A DNA stretch of 64,000 nt from assembly GCA_002897115.2 (NCBI GenBank), contig BCIH01000001.1:2365657-2429656 (forward strand), written 5' to 3'. Source of the stretch: Prototheca cutis. Lineage: Eukaryota; Chlorophyta; Trebouxiophyceae; Chlorellales; Chlorellaceae. How positions within the stretch are numbered: position 1 is the first letter of the stretch; each line of letters begins with the position of its first letter. Shown one piece after another: positions 49,301 through 59,035 of the stretch. The position numbers and the translations under genes are program-made. The notes under the pieces are model-generated. The model was not told the origin of the DNA. It saw nothing but the letters and a program-made list of their open reading frames with translations, and ran no database searches.

Positions 49301-51586
49301 ATGGTGTTCGACAAACATAAAACCCTCCGCGCGGAGGACCCACACCCGAATGGGATCCCCAACATGAAGCGAGGTGAGGAGAGAACCTCATGGGCTTCGT
49401 AACGATGCATGTTTGTCATGATTTCGGTCTTTGCTTGGTGTCGGGACGGCATCGGGGTGTGTGCCCATGAGGGGGCGGCTCTTCCCTACCTGTCCCTCAC
49501 TCTTACCAGGCCTCACCCCGGACGCCCGCCCGCAGGCACGCTGGCGACGGCTTCCATCCACATTTTCTGCGGCATCGTCGGTGAGTGAACGGTGTAGATG
49601 TGGTTACATGAGTACCGGAACGGGTTTGGGAGTTCCGAGCGTTCCTCCCGGGGTTGCGCGCGGCGGAGCTTCGTTCCGACTTCCCGCTTGCTCCTACTGC
49701 TCCGCAGGCGCCGGTGTCCTGGCGCTGCCCCAGTCCCTGGGGTACCTGGGCTGGGTGGCGGGGCCCATCATGATCATCACGTTCTACGTCATCTCACTGC
49801 TGTGTAGTTGGTGAGTCTATGGGATCCAATGTTTTCTGATGGTCGGTCTTGGAACTGTTGCAGGTGTGGATGGGACAGAGGGTTGTCTGCCATGCTGTGC
49901 ACTTGTTCTGCCCCCGGTGGTGACATGGCACTTTACCTGGTCCCTGACGATGGTTCCTGAGGTTAAAAGCTGCATCCTTGACGCATTCATTCATTGGATC
50001 TTGCTTCCTGGCCCGGCCTTGCGCAGGCTGCTGTCCGACGTGTACGAGGTCGATGGCGTTGAGAAGGGCCGCTACCACGAGATTGTGCACCACATCCTGG
50101 TAAGCTTTAGAAAGGAGGGCCTTTCCCTTGTTTTGGCTGGGGAAAGACGCGCGTGCATGTGTCTTTTATTGCCGGAGTGCCATTCATTCATCCCTGGGCT
50201 CCTGCGCCGCGCGCCCACCCACTCCTCACGCCGGCCATGGCACAGGGCAACAAGTGGTCCTGGGGCGTGTCGGTTTTCCAGCTGATGAACATTGTGCTGA
50301 TTGACATCGCCTACACGATTACGGCCGGCAAGGCCATGACGACGGTCGCCACGACGGCGTGCGAGTGGGAGGGCAAGGGTCCTGGCGATTCCTGCTTCAA
50401 CACGTCCTGGAAGATGACGCTGATCTTTGGTGCCGTCCAGGTCGTGTCCTCCCAGGTTCCCAACCTGGAGAGCGCATGGTGGGTGTCGCTGATCGGCGTG
50501 CTGACCTCGCTGTTCTACGCGTGGGTGGCGCTGGTGCTGGGCCTCAAGTACGCGGACCGCCAGCAGGGTAGCGTGGGCGGCATCCCCGGCAGCAGCGTGG
50601 ACAAGGCCTTTAACATCCTGAATGCGCTGGGCGCGATCGGCTTTGCCTACTCCTTCTCGACCATCCTGGTGGAGATCCAGGACACCATTCGCCAGCCGCC
50701 AAAGTGCTGCAAGACCATGAACAAGGCCATCTCCATCTCTGTGTCGGGGTCCTTCTTCTTCTACCTCCTGGTCGCAGTTGGCGGCTACGCCTCCCTGGGC
50801 GACGAGGTTCCCGGCTACATCCTCGGCGGCCTGCCCGGTCCTCGCTGGGTCATCTTTGTGGCAAACTTGTGCGTGCTGCTGCACATGTGGTCGGCGTACC
50901 AGATCTTTGCCCACCCCATGTTTGACACGCTGGAGTCGCACGTCAAGGTCTGGATGCTGCGCCGCGCGCAGGCCAAGGGCGACACCGAGCTGCCCGCCAA
51001 GGTCGACGAGCTGCGCCGTGCCTCGGCCGCTGCCAAGGTCGGCACTGTGCCGGCGTCTCCGAAGGTCGCCGACACCGACGCGCCCAAGGTCCCGGGCAGC
51101 CCGCCGGCCGCGGAGGAGACCGCGCCGCAGCTGCGTCGCCTGTCGCGCGTGTCGGCGCTGGGCGCCGCGGCACAGGACGGTATCAACCGCCTGTCCCAGA
51201 CCGCGGCCATGTACCGCGTGTCCACGGGTTTCGTCGACACGAGCGTGCCCACCAACGAGGAGCACTTCCTGCTGCCCATCTGGATGCGCATCATCATCCG
51301 CACGCTCTACGTCTGCTTCACCACCATCATCGCGGTGGTCATGCCCTTCTTCGGCGCCATGGCAGGTCTGGTCGGCGCCCTGGCCTTCTTCCCCCTCACC
51401 GTCTTCTTCCCCATCCACTGCTGGCGGCGCGTGTACAAGCCCACGGGCTGGTTCAGCCACATGCTCTGGGTCATCGAAATCTTCATGCTCCTCGTCTGCA
51501 TCGGCGCCACCATCGCCGCTGTGCGCAACATCATCAACTCCTGGAGCACGTTCCAGATCTTTGGCGAGTCAGTCGGCCTGCACTGA
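49301..51586 (+). CDS. AAP: amino acid permease (AAAP family, AAP-like)
   Basis: Proton-coupled amino acid importer of the plasma membrane. Exons 49301-49373, 49536-49580, 49708-49810, 50027-50099 and 50246-51586 give 544 aa. A short polar N-terminus ends M-K-R-G-T-L-A-T-A. The first helix carries the family signature H-I-F-C-G-I-V-G-A-G-V-L-A-L-P, followed by the L-G-Y-L-G-W segment. Other marks are Y-T-I-T-A-G-K-A-M, Q-V-V-S-S-Q-V-P-N-L, I-G-F-A-Y-S-F-S, E-I-Q-D-T-I and G-Y-A-S-L-G-D. Roughly ten to eleven hydrophobic helices are visible. Between G-Y-A-S-L-G-D and the last helices there is a hydrophilic loop of about 110 residues rich in Ala, Ser, Pro, Lys and Arg (50930-51250), absent from typical plant AAPs. 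The last exon has stronger GC bias than its neighbours. Confidence 0.93.
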
Positions 51587-51809
51587 GCGCATGGGAGGGG
51601 ACCCCCCCCAGGGTGCCCACCAACATCTCCATCTCCATTCCAAGGTGCCACACCAACCCGAGCGAGGAGCGGAGTGCCAAATGCATCAGCAACACAACAC
51701 CTCGATGACAACTTGCGCTTGGCGCAGATCCGATCCATGTGAGTCCTTCCGCCGACGTTGATCGATAAGACCCGCCGGGGCCCCGGCCCACTGTACCAGA
51801 CTTGCTTGC

Positions 51810-51849
<40 letters not shown>

Positions 51850-52930
51850 TCAGCCCTCTGGGCGACTGGTTGATAGCCATGGAGCAGCACCACCGGCCCT
51901 TTCTTTTGTGTTTCTTGCCCCACTTTGCGTTGGCATGGCCGGCAGGGCGCCCTCCAGAATAGTGTTTGCAACCCAGGCCGGACGCTGCAGTCCGGTACGT
52001 CGTTTACTGCTTGAAATTTGCCCAGCACTTTGTGTGTCTTGCAAGCCATGATGTGGCGGCCCCCACATTGAATTCGGGGCCCAGATCCAAACCCAATCTG
52101 CACAAGGCGTGTTGCAGCCCCTTGCTCCTTTTCATTTTCCTGTGTCCCTGAGGGCAGCAGGCACCCTGCCCAGAACCTAGCCCCACCTTGCCGCTCCCCA
52201 CACGACTCCCCATGTGCCGAGCACCATAAAACCCCAGGCATTCCATGCGTGAACTGGTGGACACGCCACGTACTAGTGCCCTAAACCCAACGCCATCCCT
52301 GCTCTCATGTAACGTGCAAAACACACACGCGCTCAAGGCGGGCTGCTGCAAGACAGACGGAGATCAGGTTGGGCGGCGCTGTGCAGGCAGCGACAGTCGG
52401 TTAGTGCCTATGCATGGCAGTGGGTCTGGGTCGTCCCACGCACAGCACACATGCCCCCTCGTCGCCTTGACCGCTGGATGCAGTCATCTCGTCTGGGGCG
52501 TGGGCCGGCCGCATGAACGCTTGTGCCGCCAAGGCAGTGGCACGCAGACGTGCCAGAGCGAGGGCGTGCAGTGAGCATGCATTGCTCACAAGCAAAGATT
52601 CCAGAATCAATGGATCATGAATATTCGTGAGCGTGAGAATGACTGCGACAGAAAAAACGACCCCGTGCTCCCCAATCAACAAACGAAGCACCTCAAGCAG
52701 GCGAGGGTTAGTCAGGTGCACCCGAAGGAAATCGGATGACGACCCAGCACCGCCGTCTCGACCTGCCCTCGATGCGAGTCTGCGGGTCTTTTCCCGATGC
52801 CAGCGCCAATCCAGGGCATGCTCACCACAGAATGAATCGATCGAACCACGAGATCACGTGTCATGTGACCTAGAGCCAGAGGCGTGGAGCCAAGTGATCG
52901 GGTGCTCGGGGCACCCATCCGGCGTTTGGG
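51587..52930. other. spacer between permease and exportin-7
   Basis: 1.34 kb holding the permease 3' UTR and the exportin promoter. It contains C36 at 51813-51848. No ORF has support. Confidence 0.5.
51813..51848. repeat. poly(C) 36 nt
   Basis: C36 about 230 bp downstream of the permease stop codon. It is the only very long tract in the window that I cannot place in an intron of a called gene. Confidence 0.95.
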
Positions 52931-55900
52931 ATGGGCACCGAAATCGCACAGCAGTTGCCTCAACTGGAGGCAATGTGCATGCAACTCTACAACGCTCAGG
53001 TGGGTGCTGTGTGGGAGCTCCTGGGGTTCAGGATGCGCGTCATCCCTCCCAGGAGCACGCTGCCAGGATCCACCTCCTACACACATGGTCCTCTGCGCAT
53101 TTCCCATCGCTGCACAGAATGCCCAGGACAGGGCCTCTGCGGAGCAGGCTCTACGTGTGTTTGGGATGTCGACGGAATACGTCCCCCATTGCAAGGTACA
53201 GTGTGGCGCTAGGGGCGTCCCCCAGCACAGAGGGATGGGGCCGCTCCCCGGCCCAGGGAGTGGTCAGTGGTTTGGGCAAACTCTTCCCTTGCTGTACTCT
53301 TGCACTGGCAAGTTTCTGCTCCCTTGATGCACCCATGTCACCGCAGATGATTCTGGACATGTCCAACTCACCCTACGCCCAGCTGCTGGCTGCCAGCAGC
53401 CTTCTCAAGCTTGTCACAGAGCAGCCAATGACGTAAGCCTTTTTTTCTGGCATGGGGGTTTGGCCCTGGCTGGCATGATCAGTGGCGTGATCGGGCAGTG
53501 GGCGCCGGCCGTGCCCCACAGCGGGAGCGTTGTGATTGGCTGTTCGACACTGGCCGGTGCTGCTGCGCTGCATGACGTCGTCCCCTCTCCCCGCACCACC
53601 GCAGGAACAACGTCAAGCTGGAAATGCGGTCCTACTTTCTTCAGTACCTCGACAGGTGACTGCCCTGATTGGCTGGTTGGTCTTTCTTTGAATGGAGGGA
53701 GGTTGTCCTACCGGTGGCCGCATGCACCAGCATTCCATTCTCTCTGTCTTCCGTCCTGCAACCCCCGCAGCAAGGGCTCGCAGCTGGAACCCTTTGTCGT
53801 GGCCATTCTCATCCAGCTCGTCTGCCGCATGACCAAGCTGGGCTGGTTTGAGGACGAGGGCTTCCGCACCATCGCCGATGACGGCTCCAAGTTTCTTGAC
53901 CGGGGGCGCAAGGTGTGCGCGGGTGTGTTGGGTCGGATTCCTTCATCGCTGGCGCGCCATTGCATGCATGCATGCATGCATGTGTGGCGATATTTGTCCA
54001 CATATGAATGAACGAATCCCCCCCCCCCACACACACCCCAAGAAAAATATAAATTAATAAATAAAAACAAACAAATAAATAATGAGAAAGACACCCACCC
54101 CATCACACCAGGAGGGTTCCTGGGCGCACTACGGCTTAGGCCTTCGGCTCCTGGGCTCGATGGTGCAGGAGGCCAACAGTCCGACGCCGCACTGGACGCT
54201 GACGCAGCATCGGAAAGTGGCGGTGGGGTTTCGGGACTCGTGCCTGCTCAAGATTTTCCAGCTATCGCTCCAGGCTCTGGAAGAGGTGCCCGGCAGCGGC
54301 GCGGGGCCGGTTCTGGCAGAGCCCGCGCTACGCCTGGCAGTGGGCTGCCTGGGCTTTGATTTCGTGGGCACTTCCATGGACGATTCCGTGGACGACTTGG
54401 GGACCATCCAGGTGCCCACACCCTGGCGAGGGCTGCTGGAGCAACCGGACACCATGGCGCTGTTCTGGCGCTGCTATGCCGCGCACGAACCCCCGCTGTC
54501 TAGCTTGGCCCTTGAAGCCCTGGTGCGAAAAGGGGGGTTTTAGGGTTTATGTCTTGGGATTTATGGACGGGCGCTTGTCGATGATGGGTCTTTCGGGTCT
54601 GGCGTGTGCGCCATGTCCAGCGACATGCAGCCGGCCCCCAAGACGCATGATCACCGCCACACCAACAACATCATGCCAAAAGGTGCGGCTGGCTTCGGTG
54701 CGACGATCGCTGTTTGCGAGCGACGCGACCCGAGCCGCCTTTCTGGCGCGACTGGTGGAGGGTACGGTAGATGTCCTGCGTGAGCGCCGGGGCCTGTCCC
54801 TCCATGCCAACTACCACGAGTTTTGCCGGCTGCTGGGGCGTCTCAAGACCAACTATCAACTCTCAGAGCTGGTGGCCCTGTCCTGCTACCGTGATTGGAT
54901 CGACCTCGTCGCAGAATTCACCATGAGCTCACTCGCATCCTGGCAATGGTCCTCAGGTTCCGTCTACTACCTCCTCGGACTGTGGTTAGTTTGTTTCTGA
55001 GATAATACATATGTGTATACACACTTTGGTCTGGTCTGGTGTGTGCGTGTGATGGTGTGTTGTGTTGTGATCCGTGAGAGTGGGCATTTCAGCCCCACGC
55101 CGGCAGGGACTTTCTTTCTCCCTCCCCCTTTGAAAGGAACCCACCCGTCTGCGACCACCAACACAGGGCGCGGCTGGTGAGCAGCATGCCGTATTTAAAG
55201 GGCGACTCACCGTCGTACCTGAACGTGCACGCGCCGCGCATCTGCCTGGCGTTTGTCACCTCGCGGCTGGAGAGCGCTCGGGGCGTGGTGCGGGATGGCC
55301 TGCTCGACGACCCGCTTGACTCGGGCGAGCAGCTCCAGGTCGGTATTGGCAGTTGGACGAGGGAGGCAAGGGGGTACTCTGTAGTACAGAAGACCCCCCC
55401 CCCCTTCTCAGACACAACTCCTGCAACCACCACCAAAGAAGAATGGCGCCGCAGCAATCAAACTCACTCCGCAATCCTTCGTCACCAAACACACCAGGAC
55501 CAGCTGGATTCGTTGCCGCACCTGTTCCGGTTCCAGTACGAGGACATGGCCAAGGAGCTGTCTCGCATGGCAGATCCACTGATCGCTGCGTACGGGGCCG
55601 CGGTACGGTCGGGCGGGTCCAGTGCCGCGGCCACCGCGGAACTCGCCGTGTTGGAGGGTCAGGTGACGTGGGTGGTGCACATCGTGGGCGCGGTCATCCG
55701 GGGTCGTGCCAACTCGCCCAGCGGCGGCTCTGAAGCGCAGGAGACGCTCGACGGCGAACTCGCTGCCCGGGCCTTTGCCGTCATCCAAGCTACCAGCGAC
55801 AGCACGCCTGGAGGTGGGGGGATGGGCAGGAGCTCTAATGCTCCACCGGCAGGCCCCAGCAGCGCACCCCCGAGCCCACACACGCCTTCGCGGCGGCGGC

Positions 55901-58175
55901 TGGAGCTGGCTGTTCTTGCGTTCCTGCAGGCCTTTCGCAAGGCGTACGTGGGCGAGGCCGTGATGCACAGCAGCCGCGTGTACGCTCGCCTGGGGGAGAA
56001 AGTGGGAATCCCGGACCACAGCGCAGTCATGGCTGCGGCGCTGGCCCGCATTGCTGCAAACCTCAAGACCCACGCCGCCGAGGAAGACGTCGTGGACACC
56101 ACTCTCGACCTCTTCAAGGTTCTCTTGGCGGTGCCTGTTCTGCTTTGGGTATATATGCACATCTACACGTGCATGCATTATGTGCATGTAAATACATGGA
56201 TAAGGGTTGTCTTCCATTGCCCCAAACCCTCCTTCCAATGACATGCCCCAACGCCTGGCACCCTGGCCCGACACGCTTGCGCAGGATTTAGCAGCGGGGT
56301 ACTCGAGCGGGCGACTTCTCTTGAAGCTGGAGGCTGTGAGTTTTCTGCTGACACACCACACGCCCGAATACTTTCCGTTTCTGACGAGCCCCGGCAGCCA
56401 GCGCGCCCGGACCGGGTTCTACGCGACGCTGGCGCGGCTGCTGTTTGCCGAGGACACCACGGCGCGGTTTGCGGCGTTTGTGGCGCCGCAGCAGGCGGCA
56501 CTGGACGCGCTGGGATCGGCACTCAGGGCCGGGAACGGCGCGGCCGCGGCACTGCGGGGTGTCGCGAGCCGCGACGCCGTGGCGGGGCTGTTCCGTGATC
56601 TAAGAGGCATTGCAGCCGCCACCGCCACGCGCCGCACATACGGCCTTTTGTTCGACTGGCTGTACCCGACGCATTTCCCGGCCATCGTCGCGTGCCTGGA
56701 GGCCTGGGCCGACGACCCGGCCGTCACCACCCCCCTCCTAAAATTCATCAACGAGCTTGTGCTGAACAAGTCGCAGCGTCTCGTCTTTGACACCAGTTCT
56801 GCCAATGGCATCCTCCTCTTCCGAGAAGCCAGCAAGGCATGTTTATGTTTTGTGTGTGTGTGTGGGAGGGGGGGTTGCTCTTTGATGGTGGAGGTTATGT
56901 CATGTCCAAACAAACAGCNCCCCCCCCCCCCAAACATGCAACACTCAAAAATGCAGGTCATCTGCACGTACGGGCGTGCGGCGCTGTCTTCGGCCATGCC
57001 AGCCGAGCCGTACGCGGGGCGGTACAAGGGCACCTGGATCTGCCTGTCCATCCTGGCCCGCACACTGGGCGGGGGGTATGTGAATTTTGGCGTGTTTGAG
57101 CTGTACGGCGACCCCGCACTTGCAGACGCCATGGACATGGCCACCAGGCTCGTTCTCGCCATTCCCCTCCGAGACATCATGGCCTACCGCAAGGTTTGTT
57201 GGCCTGCACACTGGGAGTCTGTTTGGTTATTGATTGATTGATTGATTGATTGATTGGTCGGTTTCTTTTGTCCGCATCTCCATCAATGCAAAGGCTCAAA
57301 GCCAGCCACGTGGTCATGAGCACCCACCGCCCAAACAACCAGGTGTGCAAGGTGTACTTTGGGCTGATGGAGATGCTGTGCCAGGGTCAAATCAAGCTTC
57401 TGGCGAGCCGGGACACGGCGAGCTTTGCATTTTTCGTGAGTAGCCTGGATGCCGGGCTTAAATCCCTGGATGTCGCGGTGTCCAGCCAGTCTGCCGCCGC
57501 CACAGATCACCTCGCCGCCTATTATTTCGCCCATGGCCCGGGCAGCGCCGCGCCAGATGCCACGGGCCAGGTAGGCATGACTGTTTGTGTGTGTGTGTGT
57601 GTGTGTGTTGGGCTTGGGGTGGATCATGGGTGATTGGAAGACGGACCCACACATTAAGCTGCCCTCACTTCCCCCCCAGGCAATGGCCGAGCACCTGCGA
57701 CAGCGGCCCGAACTGCTGCCGCAGCTTCTGGCAACGCTGTTTGAACTGGTTCTGTTTGAAGACTGCTCCAACATGTGGTCGCTGTCGCGGCCGATGCTGC
57801 CTCTCATCCTAGTCAACGAGCAGGTCAGAGTTGTTGGTTGGGTGGGGGGGAGGGTGGGGCGGGGGAAGCGCGAGGAGGGATTGGGTGGGCGGGCTGGGGG
57901 CATGGGCCTCAGTCCTGAGGCATGTCACCCCATTCCAACAACCCACCCCCGAATTCTAACCCTCTATCCAATCAAAACACATAAACAAATCGCAGGTGTA
58001 CGGGCAGATCAAGGCGCAGGTTGTGGCGAGTCAGCCTGTGGACCGGCGGCAGCACCTGGCAGCGTGCCTGGAAAAGGTCATGGTGGACGTGCACCGGACA
58101 CTGGAATCAAAAAATCGCGATAAATTTACGCAAAATTTCACAACCATCCGGCACGAGTATCGGGCCAAGGCCTGA
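52931..58175 (+). CDS. XPO7: exportin-7 (RanBP16-like nuclear export receptor)
   Basis: Importin-beta-superfamily receptor carrying proteins through nuclear pores in a RanGTP-dependent manner. Fourteen exons (52931-52999, 53118-53195, 53347-53432, 53605-53655, 53771-53912, 54112-54522, 54683-54984, 55167-55338, 55498-56118, 56285-56836, 56957-57193, 57343-57570, 57680-57823, 57996-58175) sum exactly to 1090 aa, almost the length of human XPO7. The N-terminal importin-beta-like repeat reads A-E-Q-A-L-R-V-F. Then come R-S-Y-F-L-Q-Y-L, L-I-Q-L-V-C-R-M-T-K-L-G-W-F, F-R-D-S-C-L-L-K-I-F-Q-L-S-L, R-V/L-S-S-M-P-Y-L-K-G-D, R-F-Q-Y-E-D-M-A and L-K-F-I-N-E-L-V-L-N-K-S-Q-R-L. C-terminal are E-D-C-S-N-M-W-S-L-S-R-P-M-L-P-L-I-L and R-D-K-F-T-Q-N-F. 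Intron 10 needs a GC donor. A Ser/Pro-rich insert sits near 55800-55895. Confidence 0.95.
53960..53981 (+). repeat. (GCAT)n microsatellite
   Basis: About five GCAT units in exportin-7 intron 5. The same intron ends with a C run, CA repeats and A/T-rich sequence before its acceptor. Confidence 0.8.
57233..57257 (+). repeat. (ATTG)n microsatellite
   Basis: Six or so ATTG units in exportin-7 intron 11. Confidence 0.85.
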
Positions 58176-58664
58176 GGCGCAGAGGAGTGATGGCATCCTC
58201 TGAGCCTCGGGAGGTTGAAGGCAGGCGGGGGNGCAGGGTCCCCTATGCCAGTGAATACTCCGCCCCTGCCTGCTCTTCGTCAACGTACTCTCCATTCCAT
58301 CCCTGGGTCCTGTGCCTGCGTGGGATCAAGACACATTGCGTGTCGTGATGAAGTGCTGATTAAAAGGGCCAGAGGGGGGTGGTCCACTGTGCCCCGACCC
58401 CATGGTGCATGCCCGGGCATCTGCTGACCCTATGTGCAGCCAGTGCTGCCACTTCTTGGGCCTAGACACAAAAAGGGTGCTGTTGCTGCTCGTTGTTGAG
58501 TGTAAGAGTCGAGACAGTAATGTGGCCGTCAAACCGTCTGGATTGCTTGGGAGAGTGACAGGCCCCTCAATTTTCCGGCCAACTCTTGTGAGCAACACCA
58601 CCTCGGTAAGAAAATTGCATGCTGACGTGCCAACAGGTGCGACAGCCACCGGGATTACCATCCT
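58176..58664. other. spacer between exportin-7 and tRNA-Lys
   Basis: About 0.5 kb with one ambiguous base (58232). It presumably holds the exportin 3' UTR and tRNA 5' flank; nothing else is supported. Confidence 0.5.
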
Positions 58665-58737
58665 GCCCGGATAGCTCAGTCGGTAGAGCGCAAGGCTCTT
58701 AACCTTGTGGTCGTGGGTTCGAGCCCCACTTCGGGCG
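58665..58737 (+). tRNA. trnK-CUU: tRNA-Lys (anticodon CTT)
   Basis: Full cloverleaf without intron. The acceptor GCCCGGA pairs with TTCGGGC (one G-T). The D stem is GCTC/GAGC, the anticodon stem CAAGG/CCTTG with loop CTCTTAA and anticodon CTT, and the T stem GTGGG/CCCAC with loop TTCGAGC. G is the discriminator base. The internal A and B boxes for RNA polymerase III are within the D and T arms. CCA is not encoded, as expected for a nuclear gene. Confidence 0.97.
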
Positions 58738-58747
58738 TCGCGCGGCC

Positions 58748-58751
58748 TTTT
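58748..58751 (+). terminator. RNA polymerase III terminator
   Basis: TTTT 10 bases after the tRNA-Lys 3' end, with a second TTTT a few bases further on. This is the usual pol III stop signal. Confidence 0.75.
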
Positions 58752-59035
58752 GCTTCCTTTTAGGTTTCGTAGCGGCCTTTTTTCCACGTAAACGGCCAAA
58801 AACAACCAAAGAACGGTTCAGAATTTATCGTGGGCGGAGGTAAGAACCGGAGTTTGGAGTTTTGTGCCCTGTGCTTCCGTTGTTGCTCTGTGTTAAGATA
58901 TGCCGGTCACAACGTTGGGGGTCATGCCAGAAAATCAGTCGGTTAGGGGACCCAAGGCCTGCACAGTAATGTCGATGCTTACGACCACTGTACGCAGAAT
59001 CTCCAGCACACTGTCCTCACCCCAAACCACCACCA

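Noticed and set aside
50072..51460. 462-codon minus-strand ORF over the amino acid permease
   Set aside because: It is a shadow of the GC-rich permease exon. It is His/Arg/Gln-rich without domain features, while the plus frame carries clear transporter motifs.
55408..56361. 317-codon minus-strand ORF over exportin-7
   Set aside because: It overlaps exons 9-10 of exportin-7, whose phases and length fit exactly; no domain is seen in the antisense frame.
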